Positions 1 through 6,010 of a stretch of 7,802 bases of DNA are shown here, one piece after another. This DNA is from Balneolales bacterium (GTDB lineage: Bacteria; Bacteroidota; Rhodothermia; Balneolales; Natronogracilivirgulaceae). Within the stretch, counting starts at the first letter, position 1. Every line of letters starts with the position of its first letter. Where the stretch lies: contig SKIC01000251.1 in NCBI GenBank assembly GCA_007116685.1, positions 1-7,802 on the forward strand, given 5' to 3'. The translations under genes were made by a program, and so were the position numbers. The notes beneath the pieces are model-generated. The model ran no database searches. It saw nothing but the letters and a program-made list of their open reading frames with translations, and had not been told where the DNA came from.

Positions 1-1554
1 ATTTTAAAAAGTATTTGGAATAACCCATGGGCAGCATCTATGACTGCCGGAATTTTATTAGGTCTTAGTTTTTCTCCCTTTCCTTTTCCTTTTCTTCTCA
101 TTCCGGGATTCTTGCTTTTGTTTCGTATTACCGAATTGAGTGATAGCTATCGTCAAACAGCATATTACGCTTATCCGGGCTTTGTAATTTGGAATATCAT
201 TACCACTTATTGGCTTACTTTTGCCACAATTGGGGGTGGTGTAGCAGCAATTTTGGCCAATTCAGTTTTGATGACCATCCCATTGGTATTGATACGATAT
301 ACTTGCAGGAATTTTGGGCAAATTTATCTGAAAGCCATATTCATCGCCTCAATCTGGACTGCCTATGAATACTTACACCATCGTTGGGATTTATCCTGGC
401 CTTGGCTCACCTTAGGAAATGCTTTTTCAAACTTTCCATCATTGGTGCAATATATCAGCGTCACCGGTTCTTTAGGAATCAGTTTTTGGATTATACTTAC
501 CTCAGCTTTCTTTTGGTTTGCCTTAAAACAGAAGTCTACAATATCAAAAAGTATTGCCTTTTCGGTTTTGCTGTTACCCATGGTAGGTTCCTTTATTTAT
601 TACAAAACAGCAGATCATGAAAAGCATCTTACAGGGGAAATCGAGGTTGCTATCATTCAACCAAATTATGATTCCTATCTGCATTTAGCAGGATATGACA
701 ATCCAATTGACCCCTTACAAGAGCTTCTAAACTATACCGGAGAAGTAATAGATTTTCACAGCCCCGAAGTAATTTACTGGCCTGAAAATGCCTTACAAGG
801 ACTATGGGTTAATAACTCCCGCGGTCAGATGGATCTTCACATTTATCCATTTGTTGCTCTTTGGAATGTTCCGCTTATCACCGGAACCTCAATGCTTCAA
901 ATGTATAATCATACACCAAGATTGTATCGCGGCTATTATCAGCAAAGACCATATAATGTGTATAATAGCGCCGTAGCTTTTTATCCAAATGCAGATACGG
1001 AAACCTATAAAAAAGCAAAATTAGTCCCCATCGTAGAGCGCATGCCGTTTGTTTACGTTCTCGCCGCGCTTGATGTGTTTAAATGGGTAGATTGGGGCAG
1101 AAACGCAGGATTTGGTCGTGGAACTGAACCCGTAGTTTTTAATACCGGCAGAGGAACTTCCCCAGCCATGGTTTGCTATGATTCCGTATTTCCGGATTGG
1201 GTAAGGCGTTTCACAAAACAAGGAGCAAACTATCTCACCGTAATTACCAACGATGGCTGGTGGGGAAATACCAGTGGACACATCCAACATTTTGATTTCG
1301 CACGATTGAGAGCCATAGAAAACAATCGTGTAGTTTTAAGAAGTGCAAACAATGGTATTTCCGGAATGATACTCGCCAACGGAGATGTCTACAATGCCAC
1401 AGAATATTGGACCAGAGATGGCTTTGTCTTAAATGTCCCACTCTACGAAAACGAAACCTTTTATGTCCGTTACGGCGACTGGATTGGCCTTCTCTCTCTC
1501 CTATTCAGTTTTGTAGTACTAACTACTATAGTCTACAAGAAATATCTGGGCTGA
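1..1554 (+). CDS. lnt: Apolipoprotein N-acyltransferase (5'-partial)
   Basis: Inner-membrane enzyme that transfers an acyl chain from phospholipid to the N-terminal cysteine of diacylglyceryl-lipoproteins, the last step of lipoprotein maturation. The N-terminal part holds several hydrophobic membrane segments. A nitrilase-type (CN hydrolase) periplasmic domain follows, then a final membrane helix near the C-terminus (WIGLLSLLFSFVVL). Counting from the ATG at 40, the catalytic triad is visible: Glu249 in WPENA, Lys325 in YKKAKLVP and Cys379 in MVCYD. The extra conserved Glu333 (VERMPF) and the NDGWWG and RAIENNR motifs are also present. The first ATG in the window is at 40, but the frame is open to base 1 and reads ILKSIWNNPWAAS, a plausible cytoplasmic N-terminus. 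The true start therefore probably lies left of the window. From 40 the product is 504 aa, typical of the family. It is convergent with the downstream minus-strand operon. The assignment is firm; the start is not. Confidence 0.96.
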   Translation: MLKSIWNNPWAASMTAGILLGLSFSPFPFPFLLIPGFLLLFRITELSDSYRQTAYYAYPGFVIWNIITTYWLTFATIGGGVAAILANSVLMTIPLVLIRYTCRNFGQIYLKAIFIASIWTAYEYLHHRWDLSWPWLTLGNAFSNFPSLVQYISVTGSLGISFWIILTSAFFWFALKQKSTISKSIAFSVLLLPMVGSFIYYKTADHEKHLTGEIEVAIIQPNYDSYLHLAGYDNPIDPLQELLNYTGEVIDFHSPEVIYWPENALQGLWVNNSRGQMDLHIYPFVALWNVPLITGTSMLQMYNHTPRLYRGYYQQRPYNVYNSAVAFYPNADTETYKKAKLVPIVERMPFVYVLAALDVFKWVDWGRNAGFGRGTEPVVFNTGRGTSPAMVCYDSVFPDWVRRFTKQGANYLTVITNDGWWGNTSGHIQHFDFARLRAIENNRVVLRSANNGISGMILANGDVYNATEYWTRDGFVLNVPLYENETFYVRYGDWIGLLSLLFSFVVLTTIVYKKYLG

Positions 1555-1586
1555 TCTAAATATCAAATTCTTTTACTACCCGCCGT

Positions 1587-1599
1587 GGTGATCTTCACC
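1587..1599. repeat. Short hairpin next to the REP-like element
   Basis: GGTGA-TCT-TCACC is a perfect 5-bp stem with the same TCT loop as the left REP-like copy. It lies just outside that copy, 32 nt after the lnt stop. No T-tract follows, so a terminator role is not supported. It may be part of a longer element or a chance palindrome. Confidence 0.4.
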
Positions 1600-1603
1600 C
1601 GGT

Positions 1604-1628
1604 GTAGGACGTCGTCTCGACGTCCGGA
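1604..1628 (+). repeat. GTAG-headed REP-like palindrome, left copy
   Basis: GTAG at 1604-1607 leads into a perfect 8-bp stem, GGACGTCG-TCT-CGACGTCC (1607-1625), followed by GGA. It is the plus-oriented partner of the copy at 1689-1714. No T-run follows on the plus strand, so it does not look like an intrinsic terminator for lnt. Confidence 0.65.
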
Positions 1629-1656
1629 AATAAAAAACAAATCGTCCTCGATTTGT
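1628..1656 (-). terminator. Possible intrinsic terminator of the gatB-to-propeller operon
   Basis: On the minus strand ACAAATCG-AGGA-CGATTTGT (1656-1637) is a perfect 8-bp stem followed at once by TTTTTATTT (1636-1628). It starts 77 nt past the propeller stop codon. The stem is AT-rich, so termination would be modest. It doubles as the left inner hairpin of the mirrored repeat element. Confidence 0.45.
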
Positions 1657-1663
1657 ACTGCCA

Positions 1664-1679
1664 CAGTCGTGAACGACTG
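1664..1679 (+). repeat. Inner hairpin of the mirrored element (right)
   Basis: CAGTCGT-GA-ACGACTG is a perfect 7-bp stem. On the plus strand it is followed by ATTATTTGC. That could make it a weak terminator for lnt, but the T-run is broken and short. On the minus strand it reads CAGTCG-TTCA-CGACTG, the same plan as the left inner hairpin (CAAATCG-TCCT-CGATTTG). Confidence 0.5.
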
Positions 1680-1688
1680 ATTATTTGC

Positions 1689-1714
1689 TCCGGGCATCGA
1701 GGACAATGCCCTAC
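1689..1714 (-). repeat. GTAG-headed REP-like palindrome, right copy
   Basis: Read on the minus strand it starts GTAG (1714-1711). It forms an 8-bp stem, GGGCATTG-TCCT-CGATGCCC (1711-1692), with one T-G wobble, then GGA. It is inverted relative to the left copy. Two of its stem differences from that copy change both sides of a base pair, so pairing is kept. Confidence 0.65.
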
Positions 1715-1732
1715 GAAATAATACTAAGCACC

Positions 1733-2623
1733 CTACCGCAAAGAAGGCCTTTTCCCTCGATACAAATGCCTGCCGTCAGTTGCAATAATGACATCTCTGT
1801 GAACTGCAATACTTTTGACTCTAGGTATATTTTTTAATTCCAGAGAGCCATAATATCTCGCAGAAAGTCCATATACAGATATAAAATTGCCATCAACAAT
1901 AAAAACTTTAGTGTCCCAGCCAGCTAAAGCTGAAAGGTTTTCGAATCCGGCGATAAATCCCAGATATCTGCCATTAACGGTCATAAAATGAACAACTCTT
2001 TGCTCAGGCGAAGCAATAAATATGGCGTCATCCAAAGCCAGCATGGATGAGGGATTTAAAATCTGATCATCTCCTCTTGTCGAAAATCTTTGCTCAAAAC
2101 CGCCATTGAAATTGAATTTGTAGATGTATTCGTTTTCCTCATCGAAAAAGAATAGCTCGCCTAAGTTATTCACAGTCAAAACGGTGGGACGATAATTTCG
2201 CATATTTCCTAATCGTGGCAACCGAACCGTTGACAAATACTGAAATCGACGATCAAATACCTGAATTCTGGAATTGTTATAGTCTGATACAAATATTTTT
2301 AGTTCGTTCGTGGCATCAATATCTATGGGCTGATCAAATTGATAATTACCACTTCCCGTTCTACCCAGCGAATCCAAACGCTGTCCATCCAGGTTTAATC
2401 GTAAGATGCGGTCTCGCCCTTGCTCAACTACAAAAAGATGTGGAACGGGCGTGATATATAAAGAGCTAATATCACGAAAAGTACCGGGCAGTCTTTCCAT
2501 TTCTACACTGAGTGTGTCTTGTGCCATCAAAACTTGACCTGACAGCACAAAACACACCATTAGAGTGAAAATTCGACTAATGTCGTAAACCTTTTTGCCC
2601 GATGTCTTTTCTATAATATGCAT
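1733..2623 (-). CDS. Exported six-bladed NHL-type beta-propeller protein
   Basis: The mature part is built of repeated four-strand units with the usual NHL/6-bladed propeller wording: LFVVEQGRDRILRLNLDGQ, then IFVSDYNNSRIQVFDRRFQ, LGELFFFDEENEYIYKFN, DAIFIASPEQRVVHF and KVFIVDGNFISVYGL. Such propellers usually bind ligands or partner proteins; no catalytic motif is visible and the role is unknown. The N-terminus carries an export signal (hydrophobic IFTLMVCFVLSGQVLMAQ, probable cleavage after MAQ). The start is uncertain. The ATG at 2623 gives 296 aa, a KK-containing signal n-region and a 47-nt overlap with the purD end. The ATG at 2560 gives 275 aa, no overlap and a very short signal without positive charge. 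An ATG at 2683 is open but lies deeper in purD. I prefer 2623. It is the last gene of the minus-strand operon. The fold is fairly sure, the function unknown. Confidence 0.8.
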   Translation of the reverse strand: MHIIEKTSGKKVYDISRIFTLMVCFVLSGQVLMAQDTLSVEMERLPGTFRDISSLYITPVPHLFVVEQGRDRILRLNLDGQRLDSLGRTGSGNYQFDQPIDIDATNELKIFVSDYNNSRIQVFDRRFQYLSTVRLPRLGNMRNYRPTVLTVNNLGELFFFDEENEYIYKFNFNGGFEQRFSTRGDDQILNPSSMLALDDAIFIASPEQRVVHFMTVNGRYLGFIAGFENLSALAGWDTKVFIVDGNFISVYGLSARYYGSLELKNIPRVKSIAVHRDVIIATDGRHLYRGKRPSLR

Positions 2624-3863
2624 CTTTGAAAGATATTTGAGAAACACCATCGTAGGCATTTTTGATTGCTGATAACAAATCATCTCCGGAAGCGGTAAAT
2701 GCTAAGACCCGACCTCCACTGGTCACCAATTTTCCCTCAGAGTCTTTTGACGTACCTGCATGAAATACCAATTGATCAGATTTAAGATTCTGGAAACCAG
2801 TTATTTCATATCCCTTGGGATAAGATCCTGGATATCCCTTACTCGCCATAACTACGCAAACCCAGGTTTTCTCATCGAAGGTCAAATTGTATTCCGGTAG
2901 AGTTCCTGAAGCAGCTCTGTAAAGTAATTCCAGAACGTCAGAAGTGATTTTGGGCATCAAAATCTGACACTCAGGATCACCAAAACGGCAGTTAAATTCT
3001 ACAACTTTGGCTTTTTCATCTTTTATCATCAAACCAACGTAGAGCGCTCCTTTGTAAGGATGTCCCTCTTTTTGCATACCATATAGCATAGGTTTTATGA
3101 CATCATTTTTGACAGATTCCATCAACTCTTCCGTCATTACCGGAGCCGGTGAATAAGCACCCATGCCACCCGTATTTGGGCCTGTATCATCATCCCCAAT
3201 ACGCTTGTGATCTTGTGCAGCTGGCAGAACTACAAAGTTTTCACCATCGCAAATAGCAAAAACAGAGGCTTCCTCTCCTTGCATAAATTCTTCTATCACA
3301 AGTTTTGATGCAGCACCTGATAAGGAAGGAGAGTTTCTGATTTCGCTAAGATGTTCGAATGCTTCTTCTTTGCTCGTAGAGATAAAAACGCCTTTACCGG
3401 CAGCAAGTCCATCTGCTTTTAAAACTACTGGAAAAACATCATGCTCTAAAATCCATTGCTCAGCATCTTGTAAATTCTCATCTACAAAAGTAAGATGGTC
3501 AGCCGTAGGCACACCATACTTAGCCATGATTTCTTTCGCAAAGGACTTACTTCCTTCTAGTCGAGCGCCAACATCATCGGGTCCAAAAACCAGAATCCCT
3601 TCTTCGGTTAGATAATTTGTGATTCCATCAACTAAGGGTTGTTCAGGCCCAACAATAACTAAGTCTATGTTTTGGTCTTTGCAGAAAGTTAAAACCTCAG
3701 CATGATCAGAAACATTGAGAGTAAGATTGGAGCCTAAGTCGGCTGTAGCAGGATTTCCAGGTGCGATGTAAAGATGTTTCAGAAATGAGGAACGGGAAAT
3801 AGCCCAAGCAAGGCTATGTTCACGTCCACCACTTCCAATCAACAAAACATTCAGAGCTTGCAT
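2577..3863 (-). CDS. purD: Phosphoribosylamine-glycine ligase (GAR synthetase)
   Basis: Cytoplasmic ATP-grasp enzyme of de novo purine synthesis that joins 5-phosphoribosylamine and glycine with ATP to give glycinamide ribonucleotide. All family landmarks are in order: GSGGREHSLAW (about 11-20), GPEQPLVDG (72-80), the ATP-grasp segment VLKADGLAAGKGVF (147-160), EEFMQGEEASVF (191-202), DHKRIGDDDTGPNTGGMGAYSP (218-239) and the metal/nucleotide-binding VVEFNCRFGDPECQ (287-300, with Glu289 and Asn291). The C-terminal domain has TSGGRVLAFTA. At 428 aa it is full length. The ATG is preceded by the tpiA stop with one base between (TGATATG), which suggests translational coupling. Its 3' end may overlap the propeller gene. 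Nothing looks broken. Confidence 0.98.
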   Translation of the reverse strand: MQALNVLLIGSGGREHSLAWAISRSSFLKHLYIAPGNPATADLGSNLTLNVSDHAEVLTFCKDQNIDLVIVGPEQPLVDGITNYLTEEGILVFGPDDVGARLEGSKSFAKEIMAKYGVPTADHLTFVDENLQDAEQWILEHDVFPVVLKADGLAAGKGVFISTSKEEAFEHLSEIRNSPSLSGAASKLVIEEFMQGEEASVFAICDGENFVVLPAAQDHKRIGDDDTGPNTGGMGAYSPAPVMTEELMESVKNDVIKPMLYGMQKEGHPYKGALYVGLMIKDEKAKVVEFNCRFGDPECQILMPKITSDVLELLYRAASGTLPEYNLTFDEKTWVCVVMASKGYPGSYPKGYEITGFQNLKSDQLVFHAGTSKDSEGKLVTSGGRVLAFTASGDDLLSAIKNAYDGVSQISFKDAYYRKDIGQKGLRH

Positions 3864-3864
3864 A

Positions 3865-4632
3865 TCACGATTGTTCTGAAATGCGAATCAATTCAGCAAA
3901 AGAGTCCGGCTTGAGGCTGGCACCACCAACTAAGCCACCATCAACATCAGGCTTTGCCAGTAAATCTGCAGCATTACCCGGGTTCATACTTCCACCATAC
4001 AGTACTTGAACCGCATTGGCTAGATCATCAGAAAACATACTTTTCAATACATTACGAATATGCTCGTGCATTTCTTGAGCCTGTTCTGGTGATGCAGTTT
4101 CGCCGGTTCCTATAGCCCAAACAGGTTCGTAGGCAATTACGGTTTTTTTCATTTCATCGTCGCTTAATCCGGCAAAAGAACCTCTTACTTGAGTTTCTAC
4201 CACGTCAAAATGCTTATCGGCTTTACGCTCGTCTAAAACTTCACCAACGCAGGTTACCGGAATCAGACCGTCTGCCAATACTTTCTTTGTTTTGGTATTG
4301 ATGATTTCATCGGTTTCACCGAAGTATTCACGACGCTCAGAATGACCAAGAATCACATAGGTGCAACCAACTTCTTTCAGCATTTCTGTGCTGATTTCAC
4401 CGGTATAGGCACCATTATTTTCGAAGTGCACATTCTGTGAACCAACGTTAACCCATGGTGTGGCCACTTTTCGTGCCGTTGCAGACATCAGAGAAACGAA
4501 TGGAGGACAAATCAGGCAATCCGTTTTTTTAGGTTCAGAAAGGCCTTGTTCTCCCAAACCTTCAAAAAAAGCCTCGGTTTCTCTTGGTCCCATGTTCATT
4601 TTCCAGTTTCCGGCAATTAAATTTTTTCTCAT
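3865..4632 (-). CDS. tpiA: Triosephosphate isomerase
   Basis: Glycolytic and gluconeogenic enzyme interconverting dihydroxyacetone phosphate and glyceraldehyde 3-phosphate; a cytoplasmic TIM-barrel homodimer. The catalytic residues are all visible: Lys11 in GNWKMN, the electrophile His97 in LGHSERR and the base Glu169 in AYEPVWAIGTG. The flexible loop 6 (AIGTGETAS) and the phosphate-binding YGGSMNPGN and GLVGGASL motifs are intact. At 255 aa the length is normal. The ATG at 4632 is the natural start because MRKNLIAGNWKMN is the classic N-terminus. It lies 12 nt after the lipoprotein stop, with A-rich ACAAACAAGACT and no Shine-Dalgarno motif. It ends TGA one base before the purD ATG. Confidence 0.99.
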   Translation of the reverse strand: MRKNLIAGNWKMNMGPRETEAFFEGLGEQGLSEPKKTDCLICPPFVSLMSATARKVATPWVNVGSQNVHFENNGAYTGEISTEMLKEVGCTYVILGHSERREYFGETDEIINTKTKKVLADGLIPVTCVGEVLDERKADKHFDVVETQVRGSFAGLSDDEMKKTVIAYEPVWAIGTGETASPEQAQEMHEHIRNVLKSMFSDDLANAVQVLYGGSMNPGNAADLLAKPDVDGGLVGGASLKPDSFAELIRISEQS

Positions 4633-4644
4633 AGTCTTGTTTGT

Positions 4645-6009
4645 TTAGGGTAATAAATTATTAAGGTCTTGACGCACAAGACCAAGTGAGTAACCGTAAT
4701 ATTTACGGATGATGTTTCCTTCGGCATCCACTAAAAAGCGCACAGGAAACTGATCTAAATTAAGTTGTTCGAGGAAATCATCACGCTGGTATTCTCCGGC
4801 ATCAGCCACTTCCCATAAACGACCTCTTTCCTCAAAAAAGGCGTTAATCATAATTTGGCTATCATGCGCAGGAACAGAAATAAAACGCATATGGTCTCCA
4901 AATTCCTCATAGAGAACCAGCATCTCTAAAAATCGTTGTTGATAGGTTCTGTCATCCAGGCGTGCAAAATCAAATAAGATGATATCCCCTTCAATCATGG
5001 CATTTGAAATCGGATTACCGCCATCTACAGTAATTGCAAACTCAGGAAAAGGCATTCCGGGGGCTAAATTTTTTAAATCAAATGCAAATGAACGGCTCCA
5101 ATGAGAAACCTCTCCATCTTGTGGATGAGCACGTTGAAACGCTTCAAATCGAGTTCTGGCGTCATCTACACGCAATGAGTCGTAGAGCAACTCAATGATA
5201 TTTATATCTATCAGGATTTTATCTAAATCCTGCGTGGTGTTTGATTTTAAATCATCTAAGAAAGCAACCGTTGCATCTAAACCTTCTTTACGAAGCATAG
5301 CACTCTTACCGGTAAAGAGAATTGATTCTATAACTTCGGGATCATAATCAACTTCACTTATTCTTTGTAGAACCAAATCATCATCCCATCCGTCTAAAAT
5401 CTCAATGGCTGTGGCTGAAGCGCGGCTTGCGGCAAGTGTATTGGGATAGTCTTCACGCATAGACCAAAATAAATTAGACCAGGTTAAAACCTGTTCTTCA
5501 ACTTCCGTGCCAGGGACTTGACCGGAATTTATTAATGTGGCTATGCGATCAAATTGCCTGTTTAGGCGGCGATAAACGGCATATGCATCGTTTTCAACGG
5601 AGGAAATTCGAAGTGTTTGCTCAAAATCAGGCAGGCTGGCGTTTACGCTTACAGTATCGTTATCTGCTAAAATCAAAATAGCAGATGCCAGACGGTTTTC
5701 ATTTCGGGATACCAGAAACACGTATTCGGATTTACGATCAAAAGTTGCTACACCCTGAAAGTATCCGGCTATATCTGTTATCGCCTGAAATACGGTGTCT
5801 TCTCTTTCCTCCCGGTAACTGGCAATTAAGATTTCAATACCACTGAAATCGCCGGAATCATCCAGCACCTCATCAACCGTAATGGTACCTTTTACCACAG
5901 TTGTTTCCTGCTTTAATTCAGAAGTCCCATTGCAGGAAAACGTTAGAAAAGCAACTATTGCCAGCATGGCAAAAGTAAGGATGGAGAGTTGTGATCCTTT
6001 GTTTAACAT
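4645..6009 (-). CDS. Lipoprotein with cysteine-less thioredoxin-like C-terminal domain
   Basis: I do not recognise a named family for the whole 454-aa protein. The N-terminus is a lipoprotein-type signal: Lys4, a hydrophobic stretch and LTFS-Cys26. The lipobox is loose (Phe at -2), but Cys26 is the only cysteine in the protein. Residues about 38-130 look like a beta-sandwich of the kind that opens many Bacteroidota thioredoxin lipoproteins (VVKGTITV, then AGYFQGVATF, then LILADNDTVSVN). The middle, about 130-300, appears helical. Residues about 315-454 follow the TlpA/AhpC-TSA plan: LAPGMPFPEF, the strand DIILFDFA, RFISVPAHD, then QFPVRFLVDAEGNIIRKYYG with the cis-Pro at about 422. Where CxxC is expected (about 347-354) the sequence is FARLDDRTY, so no redox activity is expected. 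The ATG lies one base after the gatB stop (TGATATG). A surface or periplasmic binding role is inference. Confidence 0.75.
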   Translation of the reverse strand: MLNKGSQLSILTFAMLAIVAFLTFSCNGTSELKQETTVVKGTITVDEVLDDSGDFSGIEILIASYREEREDTVFQAITDIAGYFQGVATFDRKSEYVFLVSRNENRLASAILILADNDTVSVNASLPDFEQTLRISSVENDAYAVYRRLNRQFDRIATLINSGQVPGTEVEEQVLTWSNLFWSMREDYPNTLAASRASATAIEILDGWDDDLVLQRISEVDYDPEVIESILFTGKSAMLRKEGLDATVAFLDDLKSNTTQDLDKILIDINIIELLYDSLRVDDARTRFEAFQRAHPQDGEVSHWSRSFAFDLKNLAPGMPFPEFAITVDGGNPISNAMIEGDIILFDFARLDDRTYQQRFLEMLVLYEEFGDHMRFISVPAHDSQIMINAFFEERGRLWEVADAGEYQRDDFLEQLNLDQFPVRFLVDAEGNIIRKYYGYSLGLVRQDLNNLLP

Positions 6010-6010
6010 A

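Larger units (their letters stand above)
1604..1714. repeat. REP/BIME-like mirrored palindromic element
   Basis: Seen: two palindromes that begin with GTAG and face each other, 1604-1628 on plus and 1689-1714 on minus. They enclose two inner hairpins (1637-1656 and 1664-1679), and the linkers are also mirrored (GGAAATAAAAA against GGAGCAAATAAT, read outward-in). The outer units match at about 20 of 26 aligned positions. Known: REP sequences mobilised by RAYT (TnpA_REP, IS200/IS605-like Y1) transposases have a 5' GTAG next to a hairpin, sit in intergenic regions, and often form inverted pairs called BIMEs. Inferred: this is such an element, placed between convergent genes. No transposase is present here. 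An alternative is a MITE with terminal inverted repeats. Copies elsewhere in the genome would settle the class. Confidence 0.65.

Noticed and set aside
1021..1441. Minus-strand frames of 89 and 65 codons under the Lnt catalytic domain
   Set aside because: The plus strand here encodes the highly conserved Lnt active site; the antisense products are low-complexity and unrecognisable.
1587..1625. Intrinsic terminator for lnt at the first two hairpins
   Set aside because: Neither stem is followed by a T-run on the plus strand; an A-rich stretch follows instead.
1587..1711. CRISPR-like array (five hairpins in a row)
   Set aside because: The units are inverted relative to one another, differ in stem sequence, and lack uniform spacers.
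1604..1714. Insertion sequence or transposon remnant bounded by terminal inverted repeats
   Set aside because: Only about 111 nt, no transposase fragment and no clear flanking target-site duplication. The GTAG-hairpin plan fits a REP/BIME-like element better, though a MITE is not excluded.
2215..2454. 79-codon plus-strand frame opposite the propeller gene
   Set aside because: It lies wholly antisense to the well-supported propeller coding region, has no recognisable domain, and is best explained as a shadow frame.
2577..2683. Frameshift joining purD and the propeller gene into one protein
   Set aside because: PurD ends at a normal family length and the propeller has its own export signal, so these are two genes.
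4645..6009. Active thiol-disulfide oxidoreductase (TlpA/ResA)
   Set aside because: The CxxC motif is absent and no cysteine occurs outside the lipobox, so oxidoreductase activity is not supported.
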